A stretch of DNA of 64,000 nucleotides from Gammaproteobacteria bacterium (lineage in GTDB: Bacteria > Pseudomonadota > Gammaproteobacteria > Burkholderiales > Nitrosomonadaceae): positions 2,480,001 through 2,544,000 of the forward strand of contig CP054179.1 in assembly GCA_015709615.1 (NCBI GenBank), given 5' to 3'. The position numbers and the translations under genes were made by a program. Within the stretch, counting starts at the first letter, position 1, and each line of letters begins with the position of its first letter. The notes under the pieces were generated by a model. The model was not told where the DNA came from and made no database searches. It saw only the letters and a program-made list of their open reading frames with translations. Of the stretch, positions 17,856 through 26,809 are shown piece by piece.

Positions 17856-18236
17856 ATGATTCAGACTCTTAAAATAATTGTATCTCTGCTGATGTTTTTA
17901 ACCGTGCTGTTTTTTATCAATACCATACTAACGATAACCACCGGTTTACCGGCGTGGCTCAGCACGGCTTTTTCATTCGGCTGTGCAACAATGGCCGCTT
18001 GGTTTGCTTGGCAGTTGGTTGCCGGGCAAAAAACCGGGGCGTTGGTTGCCGCGATCGGCGGCGCCTTGATTCTGGGCGGCTTATTTTTTACAGTAGGATT
18101 TTTAGGTCCCATGGTATTCGGCAAAGATACCAATCAAGGACCGCTGATCGGAATCTTTATTGCCGCGCCGCTGGGGGTGATCGCGGGAGCGATTGGCGGG
18201 TATATGTATGCTAATAATCAGCGTGTGGCCGATTGA
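17856..18236 (+). CDS. Small four-helix membrane protein, unknown
   Basis: A 126-residue protein with about four hydrophobic segments (about 7-28, 33-52, 58-80 and 96-120). The Gly-rich last helices (GPLIGIFIAAPLGVIAGAIGGYMYA) suggest tight helix packing in the inner membrane. I recognise no family and see no charged or Cys/His residues inside the membrane that would suggest transport or metal binding. It diverges from the PhoX-like gene with a 93-bp shared promoter gap. Confidence 0.65.
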   Translation: MIQTLKIIVSLLMFLTVLFFINTILTITTGLPAWLSTAFSFGCATMAAWFAWQLVAGQKTGALVAAIGGALILGGLFFTVGFLGPMVFGKDTNQGPLIGIFIAAPLGVIAGAIGGYMYANNQRVAD

Positions 18237-18339
18237 GCCAGCGCAAGCCGTTCTTTCAGCACGAAACCGTGCGAGTGATAGCTTTGACTGATAGCCGGCA
18301 AAAGACTGTAATGGCTGCCGCGATCCGAACGACCAGGGT

Positions 18340-18392
18340 GAGTACCGCGCAACGAAGCGATTCGCTCGTGCCGTCAATTAATCAGCGCTTCC
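18340..18392 (-). repeat. MITE-like repeat, family B, half copy
   Basis: In reverse orientation this matches the left third of the full copy at 49139. The right end reads CAATTAATCAGCGCTTCC, followed by CTAG, and the inside reads AGTACCGCGCAACGAAGCGA. The other end is missing or too diverged to recognise. The rest of the gap 18237-18578 shows no gene. Confidence 0.75.
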
Positions 18393-18578
18393 CTAGGGTT
18401 GTTTACAAAAATGCCGCTACGGATTGTTGTTTGAGGGTACATTATCATCCGTCATCTAATTCCTTGCAGGTTTTCTTTTTCATGGAATTCCTCCTGCTGT
18501 GATCAAGCACAATGCACAAATTCCAGGTCCTAAGTCGATGGATAATTCAGGATTGATACGGTTTTTTACCTGTAGTTT

Positions 18579-20945
18579 ATGAAACTGAGCGCGGCGCGAT
18601 TTTTTTCATTTTTGCAAAACAGGCAGTTAGTTTTTTTGCCGGTGCTCGTGGTAGGAATTTGTCTTCTACCGGTTGGCTTTTATGTCGACCATTTGCATCT
18701 GCGGAATCAGCAGCGCGATTTGCGTGATTCGGTGTTGACCCGGCTTAGTCTGTTACGCACCACTTTGGAAGGCAATATCACCAGCAATGCGCAGTTGGTG
18801 CAGGGCTTGGTCGCGTCGATTTCAGCCGAACCGGATTTGTCCACCGATAAATTCAAGCAATTGGCCCAATATTTGTTCAAAGGCCGTTCGCAGTTGCGCA
18901 ATATCGGTGCGGCGCCTGACTTAGTCATACGCTATATGTATCCGCTGGAAGGCAATGAAGCGGCCATCGGCTTTAATTACCGGGATCATCCGCTGCAGTA
19001 CGAAGCGGTAGTGCAAGCGCGCGACAGCAGGGATCTCATTTTTGACGGCCCGGTTGATCTGGTGCAAGGAGGCCAAGGCTTTATCGCGCGCATCCCGATA
19101 TTTCTCGAAGAGAATAAAGCCGGCAAGGAGGAGGTGTTCTGGGGAATGATCTCGGCTGTCATCGATGTGGAGCAATTCTACATCGCCAGCGGTTTGCCGG
19201 ATTTTGCACAAGAATTTGACATTGCTCTACGGCGGAAGGGTGTGGTGTTTTTCGGCACGGATCAGGTGTTTAATCAGCATCCGGTGCTGCTGGATATTTC
19301 CTTGCCCAACAAAGATTCATGGCAGATGGCGGCGATTCCGAAAGGAGGATGGTCCGCAGCTGGCGGCAGCCCTGTTCTTTTCCGGCTTGGTCTGATTTTG
19401 GCCGGAATTCTGATTTTGCTCCCGCTCATCGCCATCGGAAGAATTCACCGTAAGAACCGGAATAGTGAAATGCGGTTGCGTGCGTTGTTTTTAATGTCGC
19501 CGGTCGGGATCGCGTTGAACGACTATGCGACCGGTAAATTTATCGAATTCAATGATGCGCTGTTAACACCCACCGGTTATGCGCGCGAGGAACTTCTGGG
19601 TTTGACGTATTGGGATATTACGCCGCGGGATTATGCTGTCGATGAAGCGCGGCAGCTTGAGATTTTGCAGGCGACCGGCAGGTTTGGCCCCTATCGGAAA
19701 GAATATGTCCGTAAGGACGGAAGCCGCTATCCGGTGCAGCTCAACGGCGTTGTAATCCAGGATGTTTCCGGCCGGAAATTGATTTGGTCGATTATTGAAG
19801 TGATTACCGATCTGATGCAAGCGGAACAGGCACTGAAGGATAGCCGGGAACGCTATCAGCGGCTGGTGGAAGATATCGGCGATAAATTTGTCATTTACAG
19901 CTACAAGGCGCTAACCGGCGAAATCGCTTATGCCAGCAGCGGTATCGATAAAGTTTTCGGCATTTCAAGAGAGCAAGCCATCGGAAGATTCTGGGATCGC
20001 ATCATCGATTGGTATCCGGATTCGAAGGAACATGCTTATTTCATCATTACTCAGATCGCGCAAGGGAAAATGGATTTTGTGCAATTTGAGATGAACTTTG
20101 TTCATCCCGACGGTAATGAACGCACGATCCTGGTCTCGGCGCATCCGGCCGAAGATGCGGACGGCGATTTGCGTATTGAAGGTATCGTTGAAGATATCAC
20201 CGAGCGTAAGGCGGCCGAGCAGGCGCTCATTAATGCCCGGCAGGAAGCCGAACGGGCGAACGAGGCCAAATCCAAGTTCCTGTCCAGCATGAGCCATGAA
20301 TTACGCACGCCGCTGAACGCCATTCTGGGTTTTAGCCAGCTCATGGAGCTGGAAGGACCCAACAATCCGCATTTGAAATACATCAAGGCAGTTAAGAGTG
20401 CGGGCACTCATTTGTTGGCGCTGATTAATGAGGTGCTTGACCTGGCCCGGATCGAATCGGGGCGGATTGATCTGAAGCCGGAACCGGTTGAGGTTCTGCC
20501 GTTGATCGAAGAATGTATGAACCTGGTGCGGACGCAAGCGGATAAGTTGGAGATTCAAATGACGCACGCGGCGTTGGCGGAGAGAGTGCTGCATGCCGAC
20601 CGGGTCAGGCTCAAACAAGTGATTCTCAACCTGATATCCAATGCCGTTAAGTACAATCGCCAAGGCGGTAAAGTCCGTGTCGAAGCGCGCGAATCCGAAG
20701 TGCCCGGTTATTTGAGGATAGTGGTTACCGATAGCGGAATCGGTATCGCCGAGGATAAGATGGGAGAACTTTTCCAACCTTTTAACCGGTTGGATGCTGC
20801 GAAAAGCGGAATTGAAGGTACCGGCATCGGATTGTCGATTACCCGGCAAATCGTCGAGTTAATGGGCGGCACCGTCGGCGCGGAAAGCGAACCGGGTGTG
20901 GGCAGCACTTTCTGGTTTGAGTTACCGGTAAAAGAGCTTCCTTAA
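18579..20945 (+). CDS. CHASE-PAS-PAS sensor histidine kinase
   Basis: An inner-membrane sensor of 788 residues. A membrane helix (about 18-36) leads to a periplasmic CHASE-type ligand domain (about 60-230) with the typical GNEAAIGFNYRD...QARDSRDLIFDGPVDLVQGG segments. A second helix lies at about 260-280, followed by two PAS domains (about 300-412 and 425-540). The HisKA phosphoacceptor is His573 in SMSHELRTPLNAILGF, and the HATPase domain shows NLISNAVKYN, DSGIGI and GTGIGL. There is no receiver domain and no response regulator next to it, so it is an orphan kinase whose ligand and target are unknown. All catalytic boxes are intact. Confidence 0.93.
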   Translation: MKLSAARFFSFLQNRQLVFLPVLVVGICLLPVGFYVDHLHLRNQQRDLRDSVLTRLSLLRTTLEGNITSNAQLVQGLVASISAEPDLSTDKFKQLAQYLFKGRSQLRNIGAAPDLVIRYMYPLEGNEAAIGFNYRDHPLQYEAVVQARDSRDLIFDGPVDLVQGGQGFIARIPIFLEENKAGKEEVFWGMISAVIDVEQFYIASGLPDFAQEFDIALRRKGVVFFGTDQVFNQHPVLLDISLPNKDSWQMAAIPKGGWSAAGGSPVLFRLGLILAGILILLPLIAIGRIHRKNRNSEMRLRALFLMSPVGIALNDYATGKFIEFNDALLTPTGYAREELLGLTYWDITPRDYAVDEARQLEILQATGRFGPYRKEYVRKDGSRYPVQLNGVVIQDVSGRKLIWSIIEVITDLMQAEQALKDSRERYQRLVEDIGDKFVIYSYKALTGEIAYASSGIDKVFGISREQAIGRFWDRIIDWYPDSKEHAYFIITQIAQGKMDFVQFEMNFVHPDGNERTILVSAHPAEDADGDLRIEGIVEDITERKAAEQALINARQEAERANEAKSKFLSSMSHELRTPLNAILGFSQLMELEGPNNPHLKYIKAVKSAGTHLLALINEVLDLARIESGRIDLKPEPVEVLPLIEECMNLVRTQADKLEIQMTHAALAERVLHADRVRLKQVILNLISNAVKYNRQGGKVRVEARESEVPGYLRIVVTDSGIGIAEDKMGELFQPFNRLDAAKSGIEGTGIGLSITRQIVELMGGTVGAESEPGVGSTFWFELPVKELP

Positions 20946-21045
20946 ACACAAAAAAACGCGCTACCCCGCTTCGATGATTGCACAGGATTTACTGCATTGA
21001 ATGTCAGGTGCATTCTGCAAAGCATGTGCAACCCATCAACCGGAA

Positions 21046-22662
21046 TCAGCTGACAAAGAAGTTGCGCATCATGCCCATGTCTTCGTGCTCCAGATTATGG
21101 CAGTGATAAAGGAATAAACCGGTGTAGTCCTTAAACGGTTTGATAATCTCTACTTCCTCGCCCGGCATTACCAAGACCGTGTCTTTCCAGCCGCTGTTGA
21201 TGAACCCGTCCTTGACCGTATCGTAAGCGCCACCGAGATTATTTTGCTTGCGCGATAGAATCTGAAATTGCTGGCCGTGAATGTGGATCGGGTGCGGCAA
21301 CGCCATCATCATACCCATCCCGCCGCCTCGGCCGCCACGCATTCCACCGCCCATTCCCCGGTTATCGTGGGATATTCGGATGCGCTGCACGCTATTCACC
21401 GGTATCTTTTCCTGCTCCATGTAATTTTGCATCTCAAAAGTTCTGCTGTTGAGATTAAACGCCATATGGCGCATGCCGATGGTGATCGGAACCACTCTGT
21501 TGGGATCGGAAGCATCCTGGGCAGTCAGACGGTGTATGGGAATCAGGGTCTCCGGCAGTTTGGGTGAATCGCCGACCTGTTCGGTGATGGTAAATCTGAC
21601 GATCATGTCTTTGCCGCTTTGGCCGACACCATCTTCCATCATACCCATTCCGCCCCGGCCGCCGTGCATTCCGCGCCCCATGCCGCCGCCCATATGCGCC
21701 GCGGAGCCTTGATATGGCAGGCTTTGCAGCGTCAACTCCGAACCGGGTTTGCGTCCGCTGAAATCGGCCCAGAGCTCCACTCGTTCCGCCGGGCCAAGCA
21801 TGACGTAGGGCAGGGTTTCCGGTTTTTCCAGCAACGCGCCGTCGGTGCCGATGGCAGTGACCGGCGTGCCGTCGCTCCAGCCCAGCTTGTAGATTCTGGA
21901 ATTTGAACCATTCAAGATGCGCAGGCGGTATGCGCGGGTTTTTACCGGAATGGCGTGGCCGCTTTGACCGTTTACCAAGATGGTATCGCCCAGGAAACCG
22001 CGCATGCGTTGATGCATGTTCAGCATATAGCGCAATTGATTGCCGTGGGTAAAGCTGCGGTCCTGGATCACGAGCGGAATATCGTACTCTCCGCTGGGCA
22101 AATCCAGTTTACGTTCCGCTTCGTCGGTGATGGTAATGAGTCCCGCCAGACCTTGGTATACCTGCGTGGCGGTCAATTCGTGCGTGTGCGAATGATACCA
22201 GTTTGTACCGGCGGGGTTTTTCACCTCAAACTCATAGACGTATTGTTCGCCCTGATGGATCGCATACATCGGATGGCCATCCATGATCTGCGGCACATGC
22301 ATGCCGTGCCAGTGGGTAACGCAGGGTTCCGTTAGTTGATTATAAAAGAATATCCGGACTCTCTGACCCCGTTCGAAGTTAAGGATCGGCCCTAAATAAC
22401 CGGGCAATTCTTTGAGCGCGCTTGGCGGCCCCTTCAGCAGTTTTCCGCTGTATTTAAAAACATGCGTGTGAGCACCCGGTAAAATCGGGACATCCGCGGT
22501 TTGCGCCGTTAGTGCGATTTCGATGTCGGCATTAAATGCGCTGTTGGGTATTTTGTTGATGGAGCGGTTTTCTGCGATTGCGAATCCGGGGATGGCGGCG
22601 CTGAGTGTGCCGAGCGCCGCGTATTGCAGGAACCGGCGCCGTTTAAAATTGATATTTGTCAT
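21046..22662 (-). CDS. Tat-exported CueO/CotA-like multicopper oxidase with Met/Gly/His-rich inserts
   Basis: A three-cupredoxin-domain oxidase of 538 residues. A twin-arginine signal (KRRRFLQYAALG, about 7-18) marks export as a folded protein. Copper motifs in order are HWHGMHV, HSHTHE, HPIHIHGQQF and YHCHNLEHEDMGMM. Two low-complexity inserts rich in Met, Gly, Arg and His (HMGGGMGRGMHGGRGGMGMM, and a second GGGMRGGRGGGMGMM block near the last domain) resemble, but do not match, the Met-rich Cu(I) region of CueO. The likely role is oxidation of toxic Cu(I) in the periplasm. The RBS AAGG lies 7 bases before the start. It follows the flagellin gene on the same strand after 198 bp. Confidence 0.92.
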   Translation of the reverse strand: MTNINFKRRRFLQYAALGTLSAAIPGFAIAENRSINKIPNSAFNADIEIALTAQTADVPILPGAHTHVFKYSGKLLKGPPSALKELPGYLGPILNFERGQRVRIFFYNQLTEPCVTHWHGMHVPQIMDGHPMYAIHQGEQYVYEFEVKNPAGTNWYHSHTHELTATQVYQGLAGLITITDEAERKLDLPSGEYDIPLVIQDRSFTHGNQLRYMLNMHQRMRGFLGDTILVNGQSGHAIPVKTRAYRLRILNGSNSRIYKLGWSDGTPVTAIGTDGALLEKPETLPYVMLGPAERVELWADFSGRKPGSELTLQSLPYQGSAAHMGGGMGRGMHGGRGGMGMMEDGVGQSGKDMIVRFTITEQVGDSPKLPETLIPIHRLTAQDASDPNRVVPITIGMRHMAFNLNSRTFEMQNYMEQEKIPVNSVQRIRISHDNRGMGGGMRGGRGGGMGMMMALPHPIHIHGQQFQILSRKQNNLGGAYDTVKDGFINSGWKDTVLVMPGEEVEIIKPFKDYTGLFLYHCHNLEHEDMGMMRNFFVS

Positions 22663-22860
22663 GATTAACCTTGCGTGTGATTAACGACGAATTTCGAGCG
22701 ATTTGTATCCAATTGCGGATGACTCCACTGCAACTATTTTCTGGAATTCAGTGTATCAGTTCAAACGTAATAAGCAATCGGATTTCGGTCGAATGAGAGG
22801 GTGTTTACGCAGGAACAGAGGGATAAAAAAGCGGCGTGAGAAATTTAGGAAACGGCCCGC

Positions 22861-24582
22861 TTACTTAAGCAGCGCCATCAACATTTGCGGCGATGAGTTG
22901 GCCTGTGCCAGCACCGCAGTGGCGGCTTGCTGCAGAATCTGCGCTTTGGTCAGCGAAGTTGTCTCTTGGGCGTAGTCGGCGTCCTGGATGCGTGAGCGGC
23001 TGGCTACGGTGGATTCAACGCTAATATTGTTATTGGTGATGACCGATTCCAAGCGGTTAAGCTGCGCGCCGATCTTCGATCTTTCCTCGCTGATGTGATT
23101 CAAGGCAAGATCCATCATATAAGTGGCAAATCCCGCGTTATTGACCAGATCCAGATTTTGTATGCTCATGGCGGCGGTATTCACTGCGCCAAGGGTGACA
23201 TCGAGCGTATCCGCTTTATTTGCACCAACTTGAAGCTGTTTATTGTTACCGGCTGCGGCGGCGCTTATATTTTCCCAAATTTCGTTAAATCCGCTGAGCG
23301 GATTGGTGCCGCTTCTTGAACTGGTGTCGGGGATAACGCTGGTCGCGGTTTGGATCGCCCCGCCATCGGCATTTGCGCCGCCTATTGCGCCGGTATCGGT
23401 GTCGGTTAGATTCATACCGGCAATGAACGCAGCCCCATGTGCGACAAAGTCCGCATTAAAGGCGTCGGCGTTCGCATATAAACCGCCTGTCGCGGCATTG
23501 ATGGCATCGCTAAGCGTGGCGCTTTGATGCTGGTTTAAGTAAACCATGACATCCTTGATGCCCGAGCCACCATTATCCTTGATGACTTGATGCAGATAGC
23601 GCACGGCGGAGTAAGCAGCGGAGTAATCATCCGAAGTGCCGCCCCAGGCTGCGCCCGCAGAACCGAACGTGGCCGCCCGGGCCATGACGCCGCCCACGCC
23701 GACGCTGCTGATCGACGATTGCAAACGTTCGTCGGCGCCATGGATGAGTTCCGCAGCGCCTTCCATGAACCATTTCTGATCCGCTGCGGGATCAAACATC
23801 GAGCCGATATTCATGCTGCGGTACATCACGGCGTGCACCATTTCATGCGCAATGATCCGGTCGTTATAAAACGGCGCATTGCCGCCATCGGGCAAATTGG
23901 GCGGCGTGAAGTCGCTCATATCGATCTGCAATTTGACGTTGGTTGCTTTCCCCGTATAGCTGCCGGGGATCGACCCCACAACCCGGGCGGCAGTGCCGCC
24001 AGCACCGTCGGTGAAGGTGGTCAGTTCGATATTCATGTCGGCACCGTCGGCGGAAATGCCGAAATATTGCTGGATCTTGCTTTCCGCATCTTCCAGCCAG
24101 CCGTTTTGTAATCCATACATAACAGCCAGTTGATCGGAATTGCCGAGGACACTGCTGCCGGAGAAATCGAATATTTTGTCGCCGTTAAAGGTCGTCGTGG
24201 TGGAAACTTTCTCGATTTCCTGAATCAGTTGATTGACTTCTTCTTGCAGTGCTTTCTTATCGCTCAGACTGTTAGTCGAATTTGCCGCCTGAACGGAAAG
24301 CTCACGGATGCGCTGTATTGCGGAAGTCATTGAGTTCAAAGCGCCATCGGCTGTTTGCAGCATCGAAATGCCGTCGCTGGCATTCCGGCTTGCTTGATTT
24401 AAGCCGCGAATTTGCGACGTCATGCGTCCTGAGATGGCAAGGCCCGCTGCATCATCCTTGGCACTATTAATACGCATACCCGATGACAACCGTTCCAATG
24501 AACGGCCAAGATCGCTGGTAGTTGCGGATAAATACCGCGAACTATTCAGTGCTCCCAGGTTGGTATTAATGGATAAACTCAT
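22861..24582 (-). CDS. Flagellin with zinc-metalloprotease insert (flagellinolysin)
   Basis: Flagellar filament subunit, 573 residues, nearly twice the minimal length. Residues 1-140 and about 465-573 are standard flagellin D0/D1 helices (SLSINTNLGALNSSRYLS..., SSGMRINSAKDDAAGLAIS; C-terminal SRIQDADYAQETTSLTKAQI). The hypervariable middle carries HEMVH (His246, Glu247, His250) and, 24 residues after the second His, EGAAE with Glu274 as probable third zinc ligand. This gluzincin pattern defines the described flagellinolysin family, in which active protease is displayed along the filament. All expected catalytic residues are present. No other flagellar gene is nearby. A sigma-28-like promoter precedes it. 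Confidence 0.92.
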   Translation of the reverse strand: MSLSINTNLGALNSSRYLSATTSDLGRSLERLSSGMRINSAKDDAAGLAISGRMTSQIRGLNQASRNASDGISMLQTADGALNSMTSAIQRIRELSVQAANSTNSLSDKKALQEEVNQLIQEIEKVSTTTTFNGDKIFDFSGSSVLGNSDQLAVMYGLQNGWLEDAESKIQQYFGISADGADMNIELTTFTDGAGGTAARVVGSIPGSYTGKATNVKLQIDMSDFTPPNLPDGGNAPFYNDRIIAHEMVHAVMYRSMNIGSMFDPAADQKWFMEGAAELIHGADERLQSSISSVGVGGVMARAATFGSAGAAWGGTSDDYSAAYSAVRYLHQVIKDNGGSGIKDVMVYLNQHQSATLSDAINAATGGLYANADAFNADFVAHGAAFIAGMNLTDTDTGAIGGANADGGAIQTATSVIPDTSSRSGTNPLSGFNEIWENISAAAAGNNKQLQVGANKADTLDVTLGAVNTAAMSIQNLDLVNNAGFATYMMDLALNHISEERSKIGAQLNRLESVITNNNISVESTVASRSRIQDADYAQETTSLTKAQILQQAATAVLAQANSSPQMLMALLK

Positions 24583-24616
24583 TTTTTTATCATAGTGGCG
24601 TTACACGTACGCATTT

Positions 24617-24643
24617 TTAACGAGTACGGACTAAATTTCTTTA
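24617..24643 (-). promoter_or_regulatory. Sigma-28-like flagellar promoter for the flagellin
   Basis: On the minus strand, TAAA, a 15-base spacer, then CTCGTTAA. The known FliA pattern is TAAA-N15-GCCGATAA, so the -35 and spacing fit and 5 of 8 bases match in the -10. It lies 35 bp before the start codon. Confidence 0.5.
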
Positions 24644-24696
24644 GTTATTGCAGTAAATTTTCGTACCTCAATGACGCAGATCGTGGAATGAAATGA

Positions 24697-25974
24697 CTAT
24701 AACTCATCGCCGGAATCTCTCACATCGATTAGCGGTAACTCCAACCCTTCAATGGCCGGTAGCGCACGTCCGGCGATGCCCTGCAAATCGCCATACATGC
24801 CGACTGTCGATTCGATGACGCCCTGAATCTGCATTTCCCGCTTGGCCCAAAGGCGTGTCATGGCCTTGCGTTCTTTATCGAGATCGGCTTGCATGTCGGC
24901 AAATTTCTCGACAATCGCTTCGATACGATGCTTGAATCTCGGCCCGGTTAAATAGCGGTAGACCAGTTCCATTTTTGTTTCCTGGCCTTCCTGGAATTGC
25001 CGGGTATTAGCGATTTCTATCAACGATTGGCGCAACGCGATGACGAGCGGCAGCGCCAGGCGCGGCTCGGTGACCCAGACGCCATCGATTTGTCCGAATG
25101 TTTCGATTTCCTTCGGCATCGTGCTGGATACCAGCACCGCAATTTCCGCTTTGGCGGCGCGTTGATCGTTGCGCAGTTTGGCCAGCCAAGCATCGCTCCA
25201 GTTCTTGGTTCTTTTCGATTCCCACAAAATTGCGCCGCACCCTTGCCCTAACGGCCCCATGACTCGTTGCAGCACATCGCCGCCGGATTCGCCTTTGGCA
25301 ACGGGTTCGATACTGTCCAGCGGGAATTTCAGCCGCAGAGCGGTTTCCAATTCAAGCTCCAGAACTTCGCCCTGGAGCTGTTGCGAGCCTTGATCGGCTT
25401 TGCGTTTCAATTCGTCGATCTGGCGCTGCATCGAAGCAATCTGCTCTTCTTTTTCACTGACTTTGAGCTTGAGGCTGTCCTCGGCTTCTTGCTTGGCTTT
25501 TTGCCGCACCAGCGCGATGGATTCCTGCACGCGTTTTTCGATGGTCAGATCCAGTTCGCGTTTGGCATCGTCCAGTTCGCGCTGCTTTCGCAACAATTCA
25601 ACCTGAGTTCTCTGTGCTTCTTCCAATTTGCTGTTGCGTTCCTTGAGGATTTCCTGCAATTCGAACAATTCCTTGGACTTCGCTTCCAAGTCGGAGGCTA
25701 GTGCCAATCTGGCTTTTTTGGCTTCTTCGGCGGCGATCAGCGTGCGTTCTGTTTTAAGTTTGCTGGCGACTTGTTCATCGAGCGTTTTCTGCGCCTCTTC
25801 CAGGGATTTTTGCTGCGCTTTGAGTGCAGCTTCACGGCTGGACACATCCGTTTCTTTTTGCGCCAATTTCGCTTCGAATTCCTGCCGCGTAGCTTGAATT
25901 AGGGGTGCGGCGAGCGATTCGGTCAATTTGATTTCAGAAGTGCAATGTGGGCAGCGGATGGTCGGTTCGGTCAT
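24697..25974 (-). CDS. DUF2130 coiled-coil protein
   Basis: A 425-residue cytoplasmic protein. A short zinc-ribbon-like CPHC start (residues 8-11) is followed by a long charged coiled coil (about 25-205), then the conserved DUF2130 domain (about 205-390) with LKFPLDSIEPVAKGESGGDV and ILWESKRTKNWSDAWLAKLR. That region resembles nuclease-like folds (ESK near the middle of a strand-helix unit), but activity is not established. It is a single gene with no operon partner. The domain name is reliable; the function is unknown. Confidence 0.85.
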   Translation of the reverse strand: MTEPTIRCPHCTSEIKLTESLAAPLIQATRQEFEAKLAQKETDVSSREAALKAQQKSLEEAQKTLDEQVASKLKTERTLIAAEEAKKARLALASDLEAKSKELFELQEILKERNSKLEEAQRTQVELLRKQRELDDAKRELDLTIEKRVQESIALVRQKAKQEAEDSLKLKVSEKEEQIASMQRQIDELKRKADQGSQQLQGEVLELELETALRLKFPLDSIEPVAKGESGGDVLQRVMGPLGQGCGAILWESKRTKNWSDAWLAKLRNDQRAAKAEIAVLVSSTMPKEIETFGQIDGVWVTEPRLALPLVIALRQSLIEIANTRQFQEGQETKMELVYRYLTGPRFKHRIEAIVEKFADMQADLDKERKAMTRLWAKREMQIQGVIESTVGMYGDLQGIAGRALPAIEGLELPLIDVRDSGDEL

Positions 25975-26149
25975 GTTAGGGTCTTAGTGATCAGAACAGC
26001 TGAAATAATCTGTAATTTGGAATCATAGCAGCCGGTAATAATTTGGAAGTGCTGTTTTATTGCTCTGCAGAGATGATAAGAGAGAGTTAAGATATTGTGC
26101 AGTATAATCAGTTTGACTTAATTAGGATTTAATAGGGCGAGGAATAATA

Positions 26150-26809
26150 ATGGTTTTACGTTTAACAAAGGTAATAGCAAGTTTTACACTTTTTGGCTTC
26201 ATGAGCTTATCAACAACGGCTTGGGCATCGGCTCCTACTTATGAACAGCTTCCTTCTCATGATGGCGGATTTGCGCTCGACCCGGTTTTTAATTTAGTCG
26301 CTGACGATTTTCAGTTAACTCAAGAAGCGCTTCTTCAAAGCGTTACTTGGTGGGGAGGGTATATTAATAATGGGTATCTATCGACGCCTGATACCGATAT
26401 TTTTACTATCAGTCTTTATAGCGATGATTTGAACCCAAACTCACTAAAGTATGTTTACGAAACAGAGAATGTGCATCGAATTCCAACTGGTAATTTTTTT
26501 ACTCAGTCTGCCTACGGCCTAACTGAGGAATTTCAGTATTCTATTAATTTGCCCACCGCTTTCCTTTTGCATGCGGATACACACTATTGGCTAGAATTTA
26601 GAAATTTACAAGATCCGCGTAATTGGATTTGGGAATTTTCTACAAATTTTCCTAATCCCGGTGTTCAGTGGATCTATGCAGGATCAGATTGGGATTACTG
26701 GGATTTATGGTGCATCGCAAAAAATAGAACGCTTAACTTTAAACTTGCAATTCCCCGTGGTATTGTCATGGGGTTGATTATCATAAGAAACTCTGATCAA
26801 GTTAATTAA
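26150..26809 (+). CDS. Secreted beta-rich protein, unknown; PEP-CTERM-like body without a sorting tail
   Basis: A 219-residue protein with a signal peptide (MVLRLTKVIASF...SLSTTAWASA, cut near 27). The middle (VADDFQLTQEALLQSVTWWG, then FTISLYSDD, then HYWLEF) is the beta-sandwich pattern common in PEP-CTERM surface proteins. Instead of a sorting tail it ends KLAIPRGIVMGLIIIRNSDQVN, so the tail may have been lost by frameshift or truncation. The gene is clearly more AT-rich than its neighbours, which suggests transfer or decay. Its 3' end overlaps the convergent chrA stop by 8 bp. Confidence 0.6.
   Translation: MVLRLTKVIASFTLFGFMSLSTTAWASAPTYEQLPSHDGGFALDPVFNLVADDFQLTQEALLQSVTWWGGYINNGYLSTPDTDIFTISLYSDDLNPNSLKYVYETENVHRIPTGNFFTQSAYGLTEEFQYSINLPTAFLLHADTHYWLEFRNLQDPRNWIWEFSTNFPNPGVQWIYAGSDWDYWDLWCIAKNRTLNFKLAIPRGIVMGLIIIRNSDQVN

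Noticed and set aside
21300..21700. Repetitive GC-rich segments considered as a tandem DNA repeat or CRISPR-like array
   Set aside because: They encode the Met/Gly/Arg-rich loops of the multicopper oxidase in frame; there are no regular spacers.
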